NCBI RefSeq assembly: GCF_000855665.1
Contig: NZ_JXSS01000062.1
Span: forward strand, 1 to 64,000
Source of the DNA: Lysobacter sp. A03
Lineage (GTDB): Bacteria > Pseudomonadota > Gammaproteobacteria > Xanthomonadales > Xanthomonadaceae
Reading direction: 5' to 3'
DNA length: 64,000 nt
Positions 19,028 to 28,794 of this stretch are shown here, piece after piece. Every line of letters starts with the position of its first letter. Position 1 is the stretch's first letter. The position numbers and the translations under genes were made by a program. The notes beneath the pieces were generated by a model that made no database searches, had not been told where the DNA came from, and was given only the letters and a program-made list of their open reading frames with translations.

Positions 19028-21355
19028 TCAGAAGTGGTAGTTGACGGTGAACATCATCGAGCGCGGCGTGCCGGGGGTGTAGCGGTAGCCGCTCTTGTTG
19101 ATCGCAGCCACATAGTCCTTGTCCAGCAGGTTGTAGAGGTTCAGGCGCAGGTCGAGGTTGGGCGATACGGCGCAGCTGGCGACAGCGTCGACGACCCAGT
19201 AATCCTTGGTGTACGCCGGGGTTCCGACTGCGCCGTCCACGCCGCGCTTGAGCTCACCGGAGTAGCGCGCGCCGCCACCGATGGTCAGTCCGTTGGGAAA
19301 ATCGTAGGTCGACCATGCGGTGAACGCGCGCTTGGGCGTGTAGGTGAGATCGCTCGAACCGTCGGTGGTGACAACCGGACCCGACAGCACGTCGGTGTCC
19401 ATCACGGTGAATCCGGTCGACACTGACCAGACATCGGTGATCTGGCCGACCGCGCTGAGCTCCACGCCGCGGACCCGCTTGCGGCCGGTCTGGTAGTACT
19501 GCTGGTCCACCGGATCACGCACGACCTCGTTGCTGATCCGGGTGTCGTAGAGGGCGGCGGTGAGCATCAGGCGCTGGTCAAGCACGTTCCATTTGGTGCC
19601 GACTTCCGCGGTGCGGGCCTTTTGCGGGTCAAGAGCCGGATTGTTGGCGCTGTTCTCGGAATCACTCAACTCCAGGTTGCCGCCGCCGGGCGGTTGCTGC
19701 GCGACTGCATAGTTGGCGTAGAAGCTGGCGTTGGCCACCGGCTTGTAGAGCGCGCCGACCTTCCAGTTCAGCAGCGTGTCGGAGATGCGCGCATCCACCC
19801 CGGGCACGATGGAGCCTTCGTCAAGGATTCCGCAATCCGGGCCGCGACGGCCGCCGCAAGGCACGGTGCTCTGGAACTGCGTCTTGTAACGGTCGGCGCG
19901 CAAACCGCCGTTGACCTGCCATTGCTCGTTGAGGGTGAGAGTGTCGAACACGTAGGCCGCCACCGTGTCGGTGCGTCCCTCACCGCGGGCGCCGTTGCGC
20001 TGCCACTGCAGGCCGGTCACGTCCGGGCTGGGCTGATACAGGTTGACTGCCGGCCACGCCGTACCATCCAAAGCGCGCATTCCCTGGGTGTCGAGCTCCT
20101 CGCGGGTCAGTTCAAGGCCAGTGGTGAAGTCATGCCGTACTCCACCGGCGTCAAATTCGGTCGCGAACGCGGTCTGGTTGGTGATGATTTTGTTGCGCTG
20201 GTTCTTGAACGTCGGCAACGAGCGCGCCACGGTCCAGCCGGCGGGGTCATCCAGATCCGGCGTGACGAGGTTGGCGGCCGTGCCCATGAATGCCGTCAGC
20301 AGGTAGTCCTGTTTGGTGCTGCCCCAGCGGGTGGTGTTGATGAGCCGGGTCGCGTCGGAAAGATCGTGCTCGATGCGCAGCGTCGCCATGTCGGCGGTGA
20401 CGTCGTCGTAGTCCGACAAGGTGCCGTAGAAGTTGCTCGATGCGACGGGATCGGCATCACCAAATTGCGGTCGGGTCGGGTCGGGCGAGCTGTAGCCGGG
20501 CAGGCCGATGGTCGGTACGCCCCCGTCGGGGAGGTTGTCCTGCTGGATGTGGAGCAGGTTGAGGGTGGTGCGCGTATCCGTGCCCAAACCAAAAGCGAGC
20601 GACGGCGCGATCGCCCAGCGCTTGTTCTCTATGGTGTCGCGGCCCGGAACGCCGCTGTCCTGCACCATCAGATTGAGGCGCAGCGCGCTCGTGTCGCCCA
20701 GGGTCTTGTTCCAGTCGGCGGTGACCCGCTTCTGGTCGGCGCTGCCGTAGGACCCGGTGACCGAGGCGCGGTCGTGGCCGTGGGCCTGCTTGCTCACAAG
20801 GTTGATCGCACCGGTGGGGGCGGTGCGGCCGTTGTCGGTGCCCGCCGGGCCCTTGGCCACTTCGATTTGCTCGATGTTGAACACGTCGCGGGAAATCGAT
20901 CCCAAATCGCGCACCCCGTCGACGAAAATGCTGCCGGAGGTGTCGAACCCGCGCAGGTAGATCGCATCGCCGGTCGTCGTGTTGCCGTTCTCACCGGCGT
21001 AGAACGTGCCGACGCCGGGGCTGTTGCGCAGCGCTTCGGTGAGGTTGGTGGCGCCCTGCTCGTTGAACAGGTCGCTGCCGATCACGTTGATGGTCTGGGT
21101 GGTGTCCAGCAGCGGCTGGCTGAACTTCGGCGAGGACAGCTGGCCCGAGGAATAGACCTTGCCGCGTTTGCCCTCGACGCGGACCGTGTCGAAATCCGTG
21201 GCATCGGCGGCCGGGCCGCTGGCGGACTGCGCCGATGCGGCCAGCGGTGCGGCGAGCACCAGGCCGGTGAGCAGCGAGACCGACAGGCTGGAGTGATGGG
21301 TGGAACCGGTTTTGGGGGGGGCTACGGCGTGCTTTCGACTGGTGATGGGGGACAT
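19028..21355 (-). CDS. TonB-dependent siderophore receptor (Fiu-like)
   Basis: This 775-residue outer-membrane receptor takes up ferric siderophores with TonB-ExbBD energy. It has a signal peptide (LLTGLVLAAPLAASAQ). The N-terminal plug has TQTINVIGSDLFNEQGATNLTEALRNSPG and IYLRGFDTSGSIFVDGVRD segments and IEQIEVAKGPAG. A 22-strand-type barrel ends in aromatic MMFTVNYHF, the expected C-terminal beta signal. Pairing with piuC is as for E. coli fiu-ybiX, which handles catecholate compounds; ligand specificity here is inferred. A Fur-box-like sequence lies 157 bp upstream. Confidence 0.93.
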   Translation of the reverse strand: MSPITSRKHAVAPPKTGSTHHSSLSVSLLTGLVLAAPLAASAQSASGPAADATDFDTVRVEGKRGKVYSSGQLSSPKFSQPLLDTTQTINVIGSDLFNEQGATNLTEALRNSPGVGTFYAGENGNTTTGDAIYLRGFDTSGSIFVDGVRDLGSISRDVFNIEQIEVAKGPAGTDNGRTAPTGAINLVSKQAHGHDRASVTGSYGSADQKRVTADWNKTLGDTSALRLNLMVQDSGVPGRDTIENKRWAIAPSLAFGLGTDTRTTLNLLHIQQDNLPDGGVPTIGLPGYSSPDPTRPQFGDADPVASSNFYGTLSDYDDVTADMATLRIEHDLSDATRLINTTRWGSTKQDYLLTAFMGTAANLVTPDLDDPAGWTVARSLPTFKNQRNKIITNQTAFATEFDAGGVRHDFTTGLELTREELDTQGMRALDGTAWPAVNLYQPSPDVTGLQWQRNGARGEGRTDTVAAYVFDTLTLNEQWQVNGGLRADRYKTQFQSTVPCGGRRGPDCGILDEGSIVPGVDARISDTLLNWKVGALYKPVANASFYANYAVAQQPPGGGNLELSDSENSANNPALDPQKARTAEVGTKWNVLDQRLMLTAALYDTRISNEVVRDPVDQQYYQTGRKRVRGVELSAVGQITDVWSVSTGFTVMDTDVLSGPVVTTDGSSDLTYTPKRAFTAWSTYDFPNGLTIGGGARYSGELKRGVDGAVGTPAYTKDYWVVDAVASCAVSPNLDLRLNLYNLLDKDYVAAINKSGYRYTPGTPRSMMFTVNYHF

Positions 21356-21511
21356 TCGGGTGCCTTATGGAGAACCAGGCGCTCCGCCGCCGTGAGGGGC
21401 CATGAGCACTCTGGTTCGATTGAAGGAAAGCCCCGCGGAGGCACCGGAACGGGGGGTCCGCCGACCTCAAGGCCGGCCTGGCGCCGCTGCAGGAACGGCG
21501 CAATGTTAAAC

Positions 21512-21530
21512 GCAATCGAGAATCGTTCGC
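21512..21530 (-). promoter_or_regulatory. Putative Fur box upstream of the siderophore receptor
   Basis: GCAATCGAGAATCGTTCGC (plus-strand reading) is an imperfect 19-bp palindrome, 12 of 19 positions symmetric. It resembles Fur operators in form, with an AT-rich centre in GC-rich DNA. It sits 157 bp upstream of the receptor start, so the 5' leader would be long. Fur control is inferred from the genes it precedes. Confidence 0.45.
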
Positions 21531-21590
21531 AACTAAGAGGCGGGCTACAGCGCAACCCATCACCCGCTACCGCGAGATTGTGAGCGGCGA

Positions 21591-21911
21591 TCAGCGGTCG
21601 TCGCGGGTCCAGACCTTGTTGTCCTCGACCTTTACCGGGAAGTTCACCACCGGTTCGTATGCGGGCGCACACAGGGCGCTGCCGTCGCGGACATCGAACT
21701 TTGCCCCATGAAGCACGCATTCCACCGTCGCCGTCTCGCCGTCGAAGCGGCCGGCCGAGAGCTCGAAGTCTTCGTGCGAGCATTTGTCCTCGAACGCGTA
21801 GAACGTGCCGTCGAAGTTCACCACCATGATCGGCGTGTCGCCGTCCCAGGCGACCGTCGACTCGCCGGGAAGCAGTTCGGCCGTGCTGCAGACCAGGGTC
21901 CATTCACTCAT
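21591..21911 (-). CDS. Rieske-type [2Fe-2S] ferredoxin (non-heme oxygenase ferredoxin subunit type)
   Basis: This 106-residue soluble Rieske protein resembles the ferredoxin subunit of ring-hydroxylating dioxygenases. Cluster ligands are seen as C-S-H in FEDKCSHEDFEL (about 40-51) and C-x2-H in VECVLHGAKFDV (about 63-74). The rest is the small beta fold, with ALCAPAYEPVVNFPVKVED near the end. No oxygenase subunit or reductase is adjacent. It is the last gene after sufS and the acetyltransferase, 45 bp downstream, so it is probably co-expressed with the Fe-S assembly machinery. Confidence 0.9.
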   Translation of the reverse strand: MSEWTLVCSTAELLPGESTVAWDGDTPIMVVNFDGTFYAFEDKCSHEDFELSAGRFDGETATVECVLHGAKFDVRDGSALCAPAYEPVVNFPVKVEDNKVWTRDDR

Positions 21912-21956
21912 TGCCGGGGGTCCTCGACCTGGGTGGAATTGGGGAATTCGCGGGCA

Positions 21957-22571
21957 TCACGCGGCCGGGCTGCTCACCGGCTGCTTGCCCGCTACGCCTG
22001 TGTGTGGCCGGAGGTGCTTTTCCAGGATCTCGAAACGCAGGTCCGCGCGGCGGGGGAGGCCGAAGCGCTCGTCGCCGTAGGGAAACGGTTTGTGGATCCC
22101 GGTGCGCTGATAATCCCGCCGCTGATAGAAGGCGATCAGTTCGGCGCGCACGTCGATCACGCTCATCCGCATTGTTGGCAGTTGCCACTCGTCGCGAACG
22201 ATGCGCTCGGCCTCGTCCATCACGGCTTTGCCGACACCGCTGCCCTGCAACTGCGGTCGAACCGCGAACATGCCGAACTGCGCCGCGTCGGTGGGGTCGT
22301 CATCGTCGGGCGCGATGTAGGCGCAGGCGACGATACCGGGTGGGCCGGGGTCGACGTCGCCAGACACCTCGGCCACCAGCAACATGCTGTCGGCGCGGGC
22401 CAGGCATGCCTGAAGGTCCGTCAGGTCGGTGCGCTGGCCATCCAGCAGGTCGGCCTCGGTGGTCCATCCGGCGCGGCTGGCTTCGCCCCGGTAGGCGGAC
22501 TGGACCAGCGCCAGCAACCCGTCGAGGTCGGCCGGCGTAGCCGCGCGGAAGTGCAGGTGGCCCGTATTCAT
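21957..22571 (-). CDS. GNAT family N-acetyltransferase
   Basis: This 204-residue protein is a single GNAT domain. The acetyl-CoA-binding motif A is FAVRPQLQGSGVGKAVMDEAER at about 119-140, and the C-terminal motif B region is IAFYQRRDYQRTGIHKPFPY. The start MNTGHLHFRAATPADLDGLL is typical. The acceptor is unknown. Its ATG overlaps the sufS stop by 4 bp, so it is translationally coupled to the suf operon, an association that suggests but does not prove a link to Fe-S or cysteine metabolism. Confidence 0.88.
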   Translation of the reverse strand: MNTGHLHFRAATPADLDGLLALVQSAYRGEASRAGWTTEADLLDGQRTDLTDLQACLARADSMLLVAEVSGDVDPGPPGIVACAYIAPDDDDPTDAAQFGMFAVRPQLQGSGVGKAVMDEAERIVRDEWQLPTMRMSVIDVRAELIAFYQRRDYQRTGIHKPFPYGDERFGLPRRADLRFEILEKHLRPHTGVAGKQPVSSPAA

Positions 22572-23845
22572 GCCAGCAGGTTTCTCACCTTGCCCAGTGC
22601 CGCCACGAAACTGTCGATCTCTTCAAAAGTGTTGTAGAAGGCAAACGATGCGCGGCAGGTTGCCGGAACGCCGAAGTGGTGCATCAGCGGGTGCGCGCAG
22701 TGGTGGCCCGAACGAACTGCCACGCCTTCCAGATCCAGCAGGGTCGCGAGGTCGTGGGCGTGGGCACCTTCTACCAGGAAGCTGATCACCGCGGCCTTCT
22801 CGCGCGCCTTGCCGAAGATCCGGACGCCTGGCACTTTTTCCAGTGCAGCAGTGGCGTACTCCAGCAGCGCCTGCTCGCGCGCCGCGATGTTGTCCATCCC
22901 GATCGCGTCCAGGTAATCCACCGCCGCGCCGAGCCCCACGAAGCCGGCGATATTGGGCGTGCCCGCCTCGAACTTGTGCGGCGCATCGTTGAACACGGTG
23001 CCCTCGAAGCTGACCTCACGGATCATCTCGCCGCCGCCGAGGAAGGGCGGCATGGCTTTCAGGTGCTCGGAGCGTGCCCACAGCACGCCGGTGCCGGTCG
23101 GGCCGGCCATCTTGTGGCCGGTGATGGCGTAGAAGTCGCAACCCAGGGCCGCCACATCAAGCGCCAGATGCGGCGCCGCCTGCGAGCCGTCCACCAGCGT
23201 CGTGATTCCGCGCTTGCGCGCCTGCTTGCATATCTCGCGCACCGGATTGACCGTGCCCAGCACGTTGGACACGTGGGTGAAGGCGAGCAGCTTCACCTCC
23301 GGTGTCAGCAGCGAATACAGGTGCTCCAGGTCCAGGTCACCGCGGTCGTCCAGATCGGCGACCTTGAGCACGGCGCCGGTGCGCTCGGCGATCAGCTGCC
23401 ACGGCACGATGTTGGCGTGGTGCTCCATGCGTGTCAGCACGATGGCATCGCCCGGCTGCAGCCGCGGCAAGGCCCAACTGTAGGCGACCAGGTTGATCGC
23501 GAAGGTGGTCCCGCTGCACAGCACCAGCTCGTCGCTGCGCACGTTGAGGAAGCGGGCCAGTTTTCGCCGGGCGCCCTCGTAGGCTTCGGTGGCCTCCGAC
23601 CCGAGTGCATGCACCGCACGGCTGACGTTGGCGTTGTGCTGGCGGTAGAAGTCATCGACCGCCTCGATCACCGCGGCCGGCTTCTGGCCGGTGTTGGCCG
23701 AGTCCAGGTACACCAGCGGCTTGCCGTGGACCTGGCGGGTCAGCAGCGGGAAGTCGGCACGGATCCTCGCCCAGTCGACGGGCGTCGGAGCGGCTGAAGG
23801 GTCACCGGACGCCTGCGGCGCACTACCTGACGCCGTGATGGTCAT
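22568..23845 (-). CDS. sufS: Cysteine desulfurase SufS
   Basis: SufS is a PLP enzyme that removes sulfur from L-cysteine and holds it as a persulfide for SufBCD. The protein has 425 residues. The PLP-lysine is K245 in ITGHKMAGPTG, and the persulfide-forming cysteine is C383 in VRSGHHCAHP, the SufS/group II pattern. An N-terminal extension of about 20 residues precedes VDWARIRADFPLL. It overlaps sufD by 4 bp and the acetyltransferase by 4 bp. No SufE or SufU sulfur acceptor is seen in the window. Confidence 0.96.
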   Translation of the reverse strand: MTITASGSAPQASGDPSAAPTPVDWARIRADFPLLTRQVHGKPLVYLDSANTGQKPAAVIEAVDDFYRQHNANVSRAVHALGSEATEAYEGARRKLARFLNVRSDELVLCSGTTFAINLVAYSWALPRLQPGDAIVLTRMEHHANIVPWQLIAERTGAVLKVADLDDRGDLDLEHLYSLLTPEVKLLAFTHVSNVLGTVNPVREICKQARKRGITTLVDGSQAAPHLALDVAALGCDFYAITGHKMAGPTGTGVLWARSEHLKAMPPFLGGGEMIREVSFEGTVFNDAPHKFEAGTPNIAGFVGLGAAVDYLDAIGMDNIAAREQALLEYATAALEKVPGVRIFGKAREKAAVISFLVEGAHAHDLATLLDLEGVAVRSGHHCAHPLMHHFGVPATCRASFAFYNTFEEIDSFVAALGKVRNLLA

Positions 23846-25134
23846 GCCGGAATGGACCGTTCAAGCGCATGGTCGAGTCGGACCAGCGCCGCATCGCGCA
23901 TGCCGGTGTCCTCCAGTACGGACAAGGTCTCGCGGCAGAATGCGGCGGTCAGGATCTGCCGAGCCTGCTCGGTCGGCAGGCCACGGCTGCGCAGGTAGAA
24001 CATCGCGGTCGGATCCAGCTGGCCCACCGTGGCGCCGTGGGCGGCCTGCACCTCGTCGGCGTGGATGACCAGCACCGGCTGGGTGTCGATTTCCGCGCCT
24101 TCGCTGAGCAACAGATTCTTGTTGGAGAGCATTGCATCGCTGCCATCCGCGCCCTGGCGGATCTGGATGCCGCCGTGGAAGACCGCACGTGAGCGTCCCG
24201 AGCCGATGCCGCGCCAGACCAGTTCGCAGGTGCTGTCGCGGCCGGCATGATCGATGCCCAGGCGGGTGTCCAGGTGGCGCTTGCCGTCTGCGAGCAACAC
24301 GCCGTTGGCGTGCACGTGCGAGCGCTCGCCCAGCAGTACCACGTTGAGCTCGTGGCGCGACAGCCCGGCGCCCAGTTCAAGGTCGATACGGCGGTACTCC
24401 GCGTCCTCGCCGACCACCGCATCGGTGCGGTGGATCAGGGTCGCGCCGGCCGACTCGTCCTGCAGGCGCGCGTGCGACAGGTGGGCACCCTTGCCCAGCT
24501 GCACCTGCATGATCGAGTTGGCGAAGTGGCGATGCTCGCTGGCCATCAGCTGGTGCTCGACCACGTTCAGGCTTGCGCCATCGCCAAGCTCGATCAGGTG
24601 ACGAAAATGCCAGGCCTGGTCGCTTGCATCGCCGCTGCCGAGAAAGACCAGATGCACCGACTCCGCCGGCTGGCGATTGGCCTCCACGCGCAGGACGATG
24701 CCCTCGGTCGCCAGCGCCGCGTTGAGCCGGGCGAACACTTCGTCGCTGCGATCGTAACTGCGTTGCATGAAGCTGGCGGCGTCGGCTTCACCGTCGTCGA
24801 GCACATTGGACAGGCGCTGCAGGGTGATGCCCGCGGGCAGTCCTTCAATGTCGGAGCCGGCCTCGTGGTAGCGCCCGTTGACGAACACGATGCGCGGCGA
24901 GGGGATGGCCTCAAGCAGGGCGGAATCGATCGTGGGAGCAATCTCGACAGCTTCGAACGTGCGTCGTTCAAGTGCACGCAGTGGCGTGTACTTCCATGCC
25001 TCGACACGCGCGTGCGGCAGTCCGTCGCGCATCGCGGCGTCGAGCGCCGCACGCCGCGCACCGCCCAGGCCGGCGGCATCGCGCGAAGGCAGTGTGTCGA
25101 AACCGGCAGCCAGCGAATCCAGCAATGCGCTCAT
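23842..25134 (-). CDS. sufD: Fe-S cluster assembly protein SufD
   Basis: SufD is a scaffold subunit of the SufBC2D complex, needed for iron delivery to the nascent cluster. The 430-residue protein starts MSALLDSLAAGFDTLP. The N-terminal helical region has VEAWKYTPLRALERR. The C-terminal beta-helix has HIDH-type repeats and ends with HGATVGQLDPTAMFYLRSRGL, the conserved SufB/SufD signature with its histidine. I chose the ATG at 25134, which shares one base with the sufC stop (TGATG); an earlier start would lie inside sufC. Confidence 0.95.
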   Translation of the reverse strand: MSALLDSLAAGFDTLPSRDAAGLGGARRAALDAAMRDGLPHARVEAWKYTPLRALERRTFEAVEIAPTIDSALLEAIPSPRIVFVNGRYHEAGSDIEGLPAGITLQRLSNVLDDGEADAASFMQRSYDRSDEVFARLNAALATEGIVLRVEANRQPAESVHLVFLGSGDASDQAWHFRHLIELGDGASLNVVEHQLMASEHRHFANSIMQVQLGKGAHLSHARLQDESAGATLIHRTDAVVGEDAEYRRIDLELGAGLSRHELNVVLLGERSHVHANGVLLADGKRHLDTRLGIDHAGRDSTCELVWRGIGSGRSRAVFHGGIQIRQGADGSDAMLSNKNLLLSEGAEIDTQPVLVIHADEVQAAHGATVGQLDPTAMFYLRSRGLPTEQARQILTAAFCRETLSVLEDTGMRDAALVRLDHALERSIPA

Positions 25135-25910
25135 CAGGCCACCGCCTCCGGTGCGACGTCCGGTGCAATGCGTCCCTTGATCCACTCATAGCCGTGCTCT
25201 TCCAGCTGCAGCGCGAGTTCCGGCCCGCCGGTTTCCACGATCCGGCCGTCGGCGAGCACATGCACCACGTCGGGCTTGATGTAGTCCAGCAGCCGCTGGT
25301 AATGGGTGATCACCAAAAACATGCGATCCGGCGAGCGCAGTGCGTTGACGCCTTCGGCCACCGTCTTCAGGGCATCGATGTCCAGGCCAGAGTCGGTCTC
25401 GTCGAGGATCGCCAGTTTCGGCTCCAGCAGCGCCAGCTGGAAGATCTCGTTGCGCTTCTTTTCGCCGCCGGAGAAGCCTTCGTTGACGCCACGATGCAGA
25501 AGCTCGTCCTTCAGGTGCAGCACGGCGAGCTTTTCGCGTACCAGTTTGAGGAACTGCATCGAGTCGATTTCAGTCTCGCCGCGCGCCTTGCGCTGGGCAT
25601 TCAAGGCCGTGCGCAGGAAGTAGGTGTTGTTCACCCCCGGGATCTCGACCGGGTACTGGAACGCCAGGAACACGCCCAGCGCCGCGCGCTCTTCGGGCTC
25701 CAGCGTCAGCAGGTCGTGGCCCATGAAGCTCACCGAGCCGGCGGTGATCTCATAGCCCTCGCGGCCGGCGATGACGTTGCCCAGCGTGGACTTGCCGGAG
25801 CCATTGGGGCCCATGATCGCGTGGACCTTGCCCGGCTGCAGCTCCAGGTTCAGGCCCTTGAGGATTTCCTTGTCGCCGATGGAGACGTGAAGGTTTTCAA
25901 TTTTCAGCAT
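25134..25910 (-). CDS. sufC: Fe-S cluster assembly ATPase SufC
   Basis: SufC is the ABC-type ATPase of SufBC2D; its dimerisation drives remodelling of the scaffold during cluster building. The 258-residue protein starts MLKIENLHVSIGDKEILKGL. It carries Walker A GPNGSGKS at about 34-41, signature GFSGGEKKRNE, Walker B LAILDETDSGLD, and LVITHYQRLLDYI with the switch His. Length is normal. It is 74 bp downstream of sufB, in a spacer with no coding content. Confidence 0.97.
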   Translation of the reverse strand: MLKIENLHVSIGDKEILKGLNLELQPGKVHAIMGPNGSGKSTLGNVIAGREGYEITAGSVSFMGHDLLTLEPEERAALGVFLAFQYPVEIPGVNNTYFLRTALNAQRKARGETEIDSMQFLKLVREKLAVLHLKDELLHRGVNEGFSGGEKKRNEIFQLALLEPKLAILDETDSGLDIDALKTVAEGVNALRSPDRMFLVITHYQRLLDYIKPDVVHVLADGRIVETGGPELALQLEEHGYEWIKGRIAPDVAPEAVA

Positions 25911-25984
25911 GGTGATTTTCCGGTGTCCCGCCGCGGCGGGTGAAAATGTCGTGTCCGGCCGCGGGGCCGGACGCGGAAATGGGT

Positions 25985-27481
<1,497 letters not shown>

Positions 27482-27500
27482 GGGGTGCCTGTCCTGTTCT

Positions 27501-27552
27501 AAATATTGGTGCCAAATATTGGTGCCAAATAAGGGTGTCAAATCGGAGTGTC
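27501..27552. repeat. Four-copy 13-bp tandem repeat in the sufR-sufB spacer
   Basis: Four consecutive 13-bp units are seen on the plus strand: AAATATTGGTGCC twice without a mismatch (27501-27513, 27514-27526), then AAATAAGGGTGTC (27527-27539) and AAATCGGAGTGTC (27540-27552). The array fills most of the 69 bp between the regulator stop and the sufB start and is far more AT-rich than its surroundings. On the minus strand it contains TTGACA (27541-27536) with TATTTG 17 bp downstream, so the repeats may form an internal sufB promoter. Confidence 0.85.
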
Positions 27553-28015
27553 AGATGTTGGCCAGGCGAAGGTCGATGCGCCTCGGCCCCGCGAGTGGTG
27601 GGTCGGCCGGTCGCGGCGGGACGAGCATCTGCGCCAGGCTGACCGAGCGCAGCGCGTCGGCGACCACATCGTTGATATGGCGCCAGTTGGCGCGCACGTG
27701 GCAGGAGTCTTGAATGCCGCAGTTGCCTTCGTGGATACTGCACTCGGTCATCGCCAGTGGACCCTCCATCGCCTCGACGATTTCGACCAGGCTGATGGAC
27801 TCCGGCGCGCGGGTCAGTCGATAGCCGCCGTTGGCGCCACGAAAGCCTTCCACCAGTCCCGCCTGGGCCAGCGGTTTGAGGAGTTTGCTGACGGTCGGGG
27901 TCTCCAGTCCGGCACGCTCCGCCAGCTCCGGTGCGCTGAGCACCAGCGACGGATCCGCCGCGAGCACGGTCAGTACCACGGTGGCGTAATCGGTGAGTTT
28001 GGTGACCCGCAACAT
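27551..28015 (-). CDS. Rrf2-family SUF system Fe-S regulator
   Basis: This 154-residue transcription factor has an N-terminal winged helix (MLRVTKLTDYATVVLTVLA, then LETPTVSKLLKPLAQAGLVE) of the Rrf2/IscR family. A cluster-binding loop has three cysteines, C92, C99 and C105, in ECSIHEGNCGIQDSCHV. Family members sense Fe-S status with such a cluster and repress isc/suf operons when the cluster is bound. It heads the suf operon here and matches the gammaproteobacterial suf_reg subtype. A palindrome 20 bp upstream of its start is a likely operator for autoregulation. Confidence 0.92.
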   Translation of the reverse strand: MLRVTKLTDYATVVLTVLAADPSLVLSAPELAERAGLETPTVSKLLKPLAQAGLVEGFRGANGGYRLTRAPESISLVEIVEAMEGPLAMTECSIHEGNCGIQDSCHVRANWRHINDVVADALRSVSLAQMLVPPRPADPPLAGPRRIDLRLANI

Positions 28016-28034
28016 GGGCTCTCCTTAATCAGTA

Positions 28035-28048
28035 CCGTAATTGTACGG
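28035..28048 (-). promoter_or_regulatory. Putative operator of the SUF regulator
   Basis: CCGTA-ATTG-TACGG is a perfect 5-bp inverted repeat with a 4-bp AT-rich spacer, 20 bp upstream of the regulator ATG. It is flanked by partly symmetric AATC/GATT, extending the dyad. Placement over the expected promoter fits autorepression by the Rrf2 protein. I did not match it to a known IscR motif. Confidence 0.5.
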
Positions 28049-28194
28049 ATTGTTGCTCGGGCTTCCAAGCGTATTGACGACCGCGCCGTTCAGACGCCGG
28101 AATTCGTGCGCACTTTCAGCCGGGGTCGTGCCAGCTATGGCCTGCAGCGGTGGCTGGGCCACAATAGGCGACTGTCTCCCGCTGGAAGCCTTGC

Positions 28195-28686
28195 ATGCCG
28201 CGCAAGATCATCGCCCGTCATTCCGCCATCCACGGCACTGGGGTGTTCGCCGTCGCACCAATCGCCAAGGGCGAGCGGATCGTGGAATACACCGGTACGC
28301 GCCGCACCCACGCGGACGTCGACGCCGGCGACTGCGGCGATGCGTCCTCCGGGCACACGTTCTTTTTCACCCTCAACGACGAATACGTCATCGACGGCAA
28401 CTTCAAGGGTGGAGTGGCGCGCTGGATCAACCACAGCTGCGAGCCCAATTGCGAGGCGCTGCTGGTGGAGCACGAAGGCGACGACCGCAGCCTGGACCGC
28501 GTGTTCATCGAGGCGATCAGCGACATCGAGCCGGGCGACGAGCTGGTCTACAACTACGGCATTACCCTGGCCGAGGCGCATACCCCGAAGATGAAGCGGA
28601 TCTGGGCCTGCTACTGCGGCGCGGACACCTGCACCGGGACGATCCTGCAGCCCAAATCAAAGCCACGCAAAAAGCGCGAAAGCTGA
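28195..28686 (+). CDS. SET domain protein-lysine N-methyltransferase
   Basis: This 163-residue single-domain SET protein belongs to a family that transfers methyl groups from S-adenosylmethionine to protein lysines. It starts MPRKIIARHSAIHGTGVFAV. The SAM/pseudoknot motif RWINHSCEPNC is at about 76-86, and the catalytic tyrosine region is DELVYNYGIT at about 115-124. A post-SET cysteine cluster (C139, C141, C146), together with C82 of NHSC, would bind Zn. The protein ends in a basic tail. All parts of a working enzyme appear present. Bacterial copies are scattered and often attributed to transfer from eukaryotes. The substrate is unknown; neighbours give no clue. Confidence 0.92.
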   Translation: MPRKIIARHSAIHGTGVFAVAPIAKGERIVEYTGTRRTHADVDAGDCGDASSGHTFFFTLNDEYVIDGNFKGGVARWINHSCEPNCEALLVEHEGDDRSLDRVFIEAISDIEPGDELVYNYGITLAEAHTPKMKRIWACYCGADTCTGTILQPKSKPRKKRES

Positions 28687-28794
28687 GTACGCAGCGGCAG
28701 CGCAATTGGACATAGGTGCACCCCAGGTCGCGCGTGGGTCGTCCGCTGACTGGTTAAGATCGACGGTCCGTTTGCACTGTTCCAGGAGTCCGGC

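Noticed and set aside
19622-21583. 653-codon open frame on the plus strand opposite the TonB receptor gene
   Set aside because: It is exactly antisense to a well-supported receptor, has no recognisable domain, and long antisense frames are common at this GC content.
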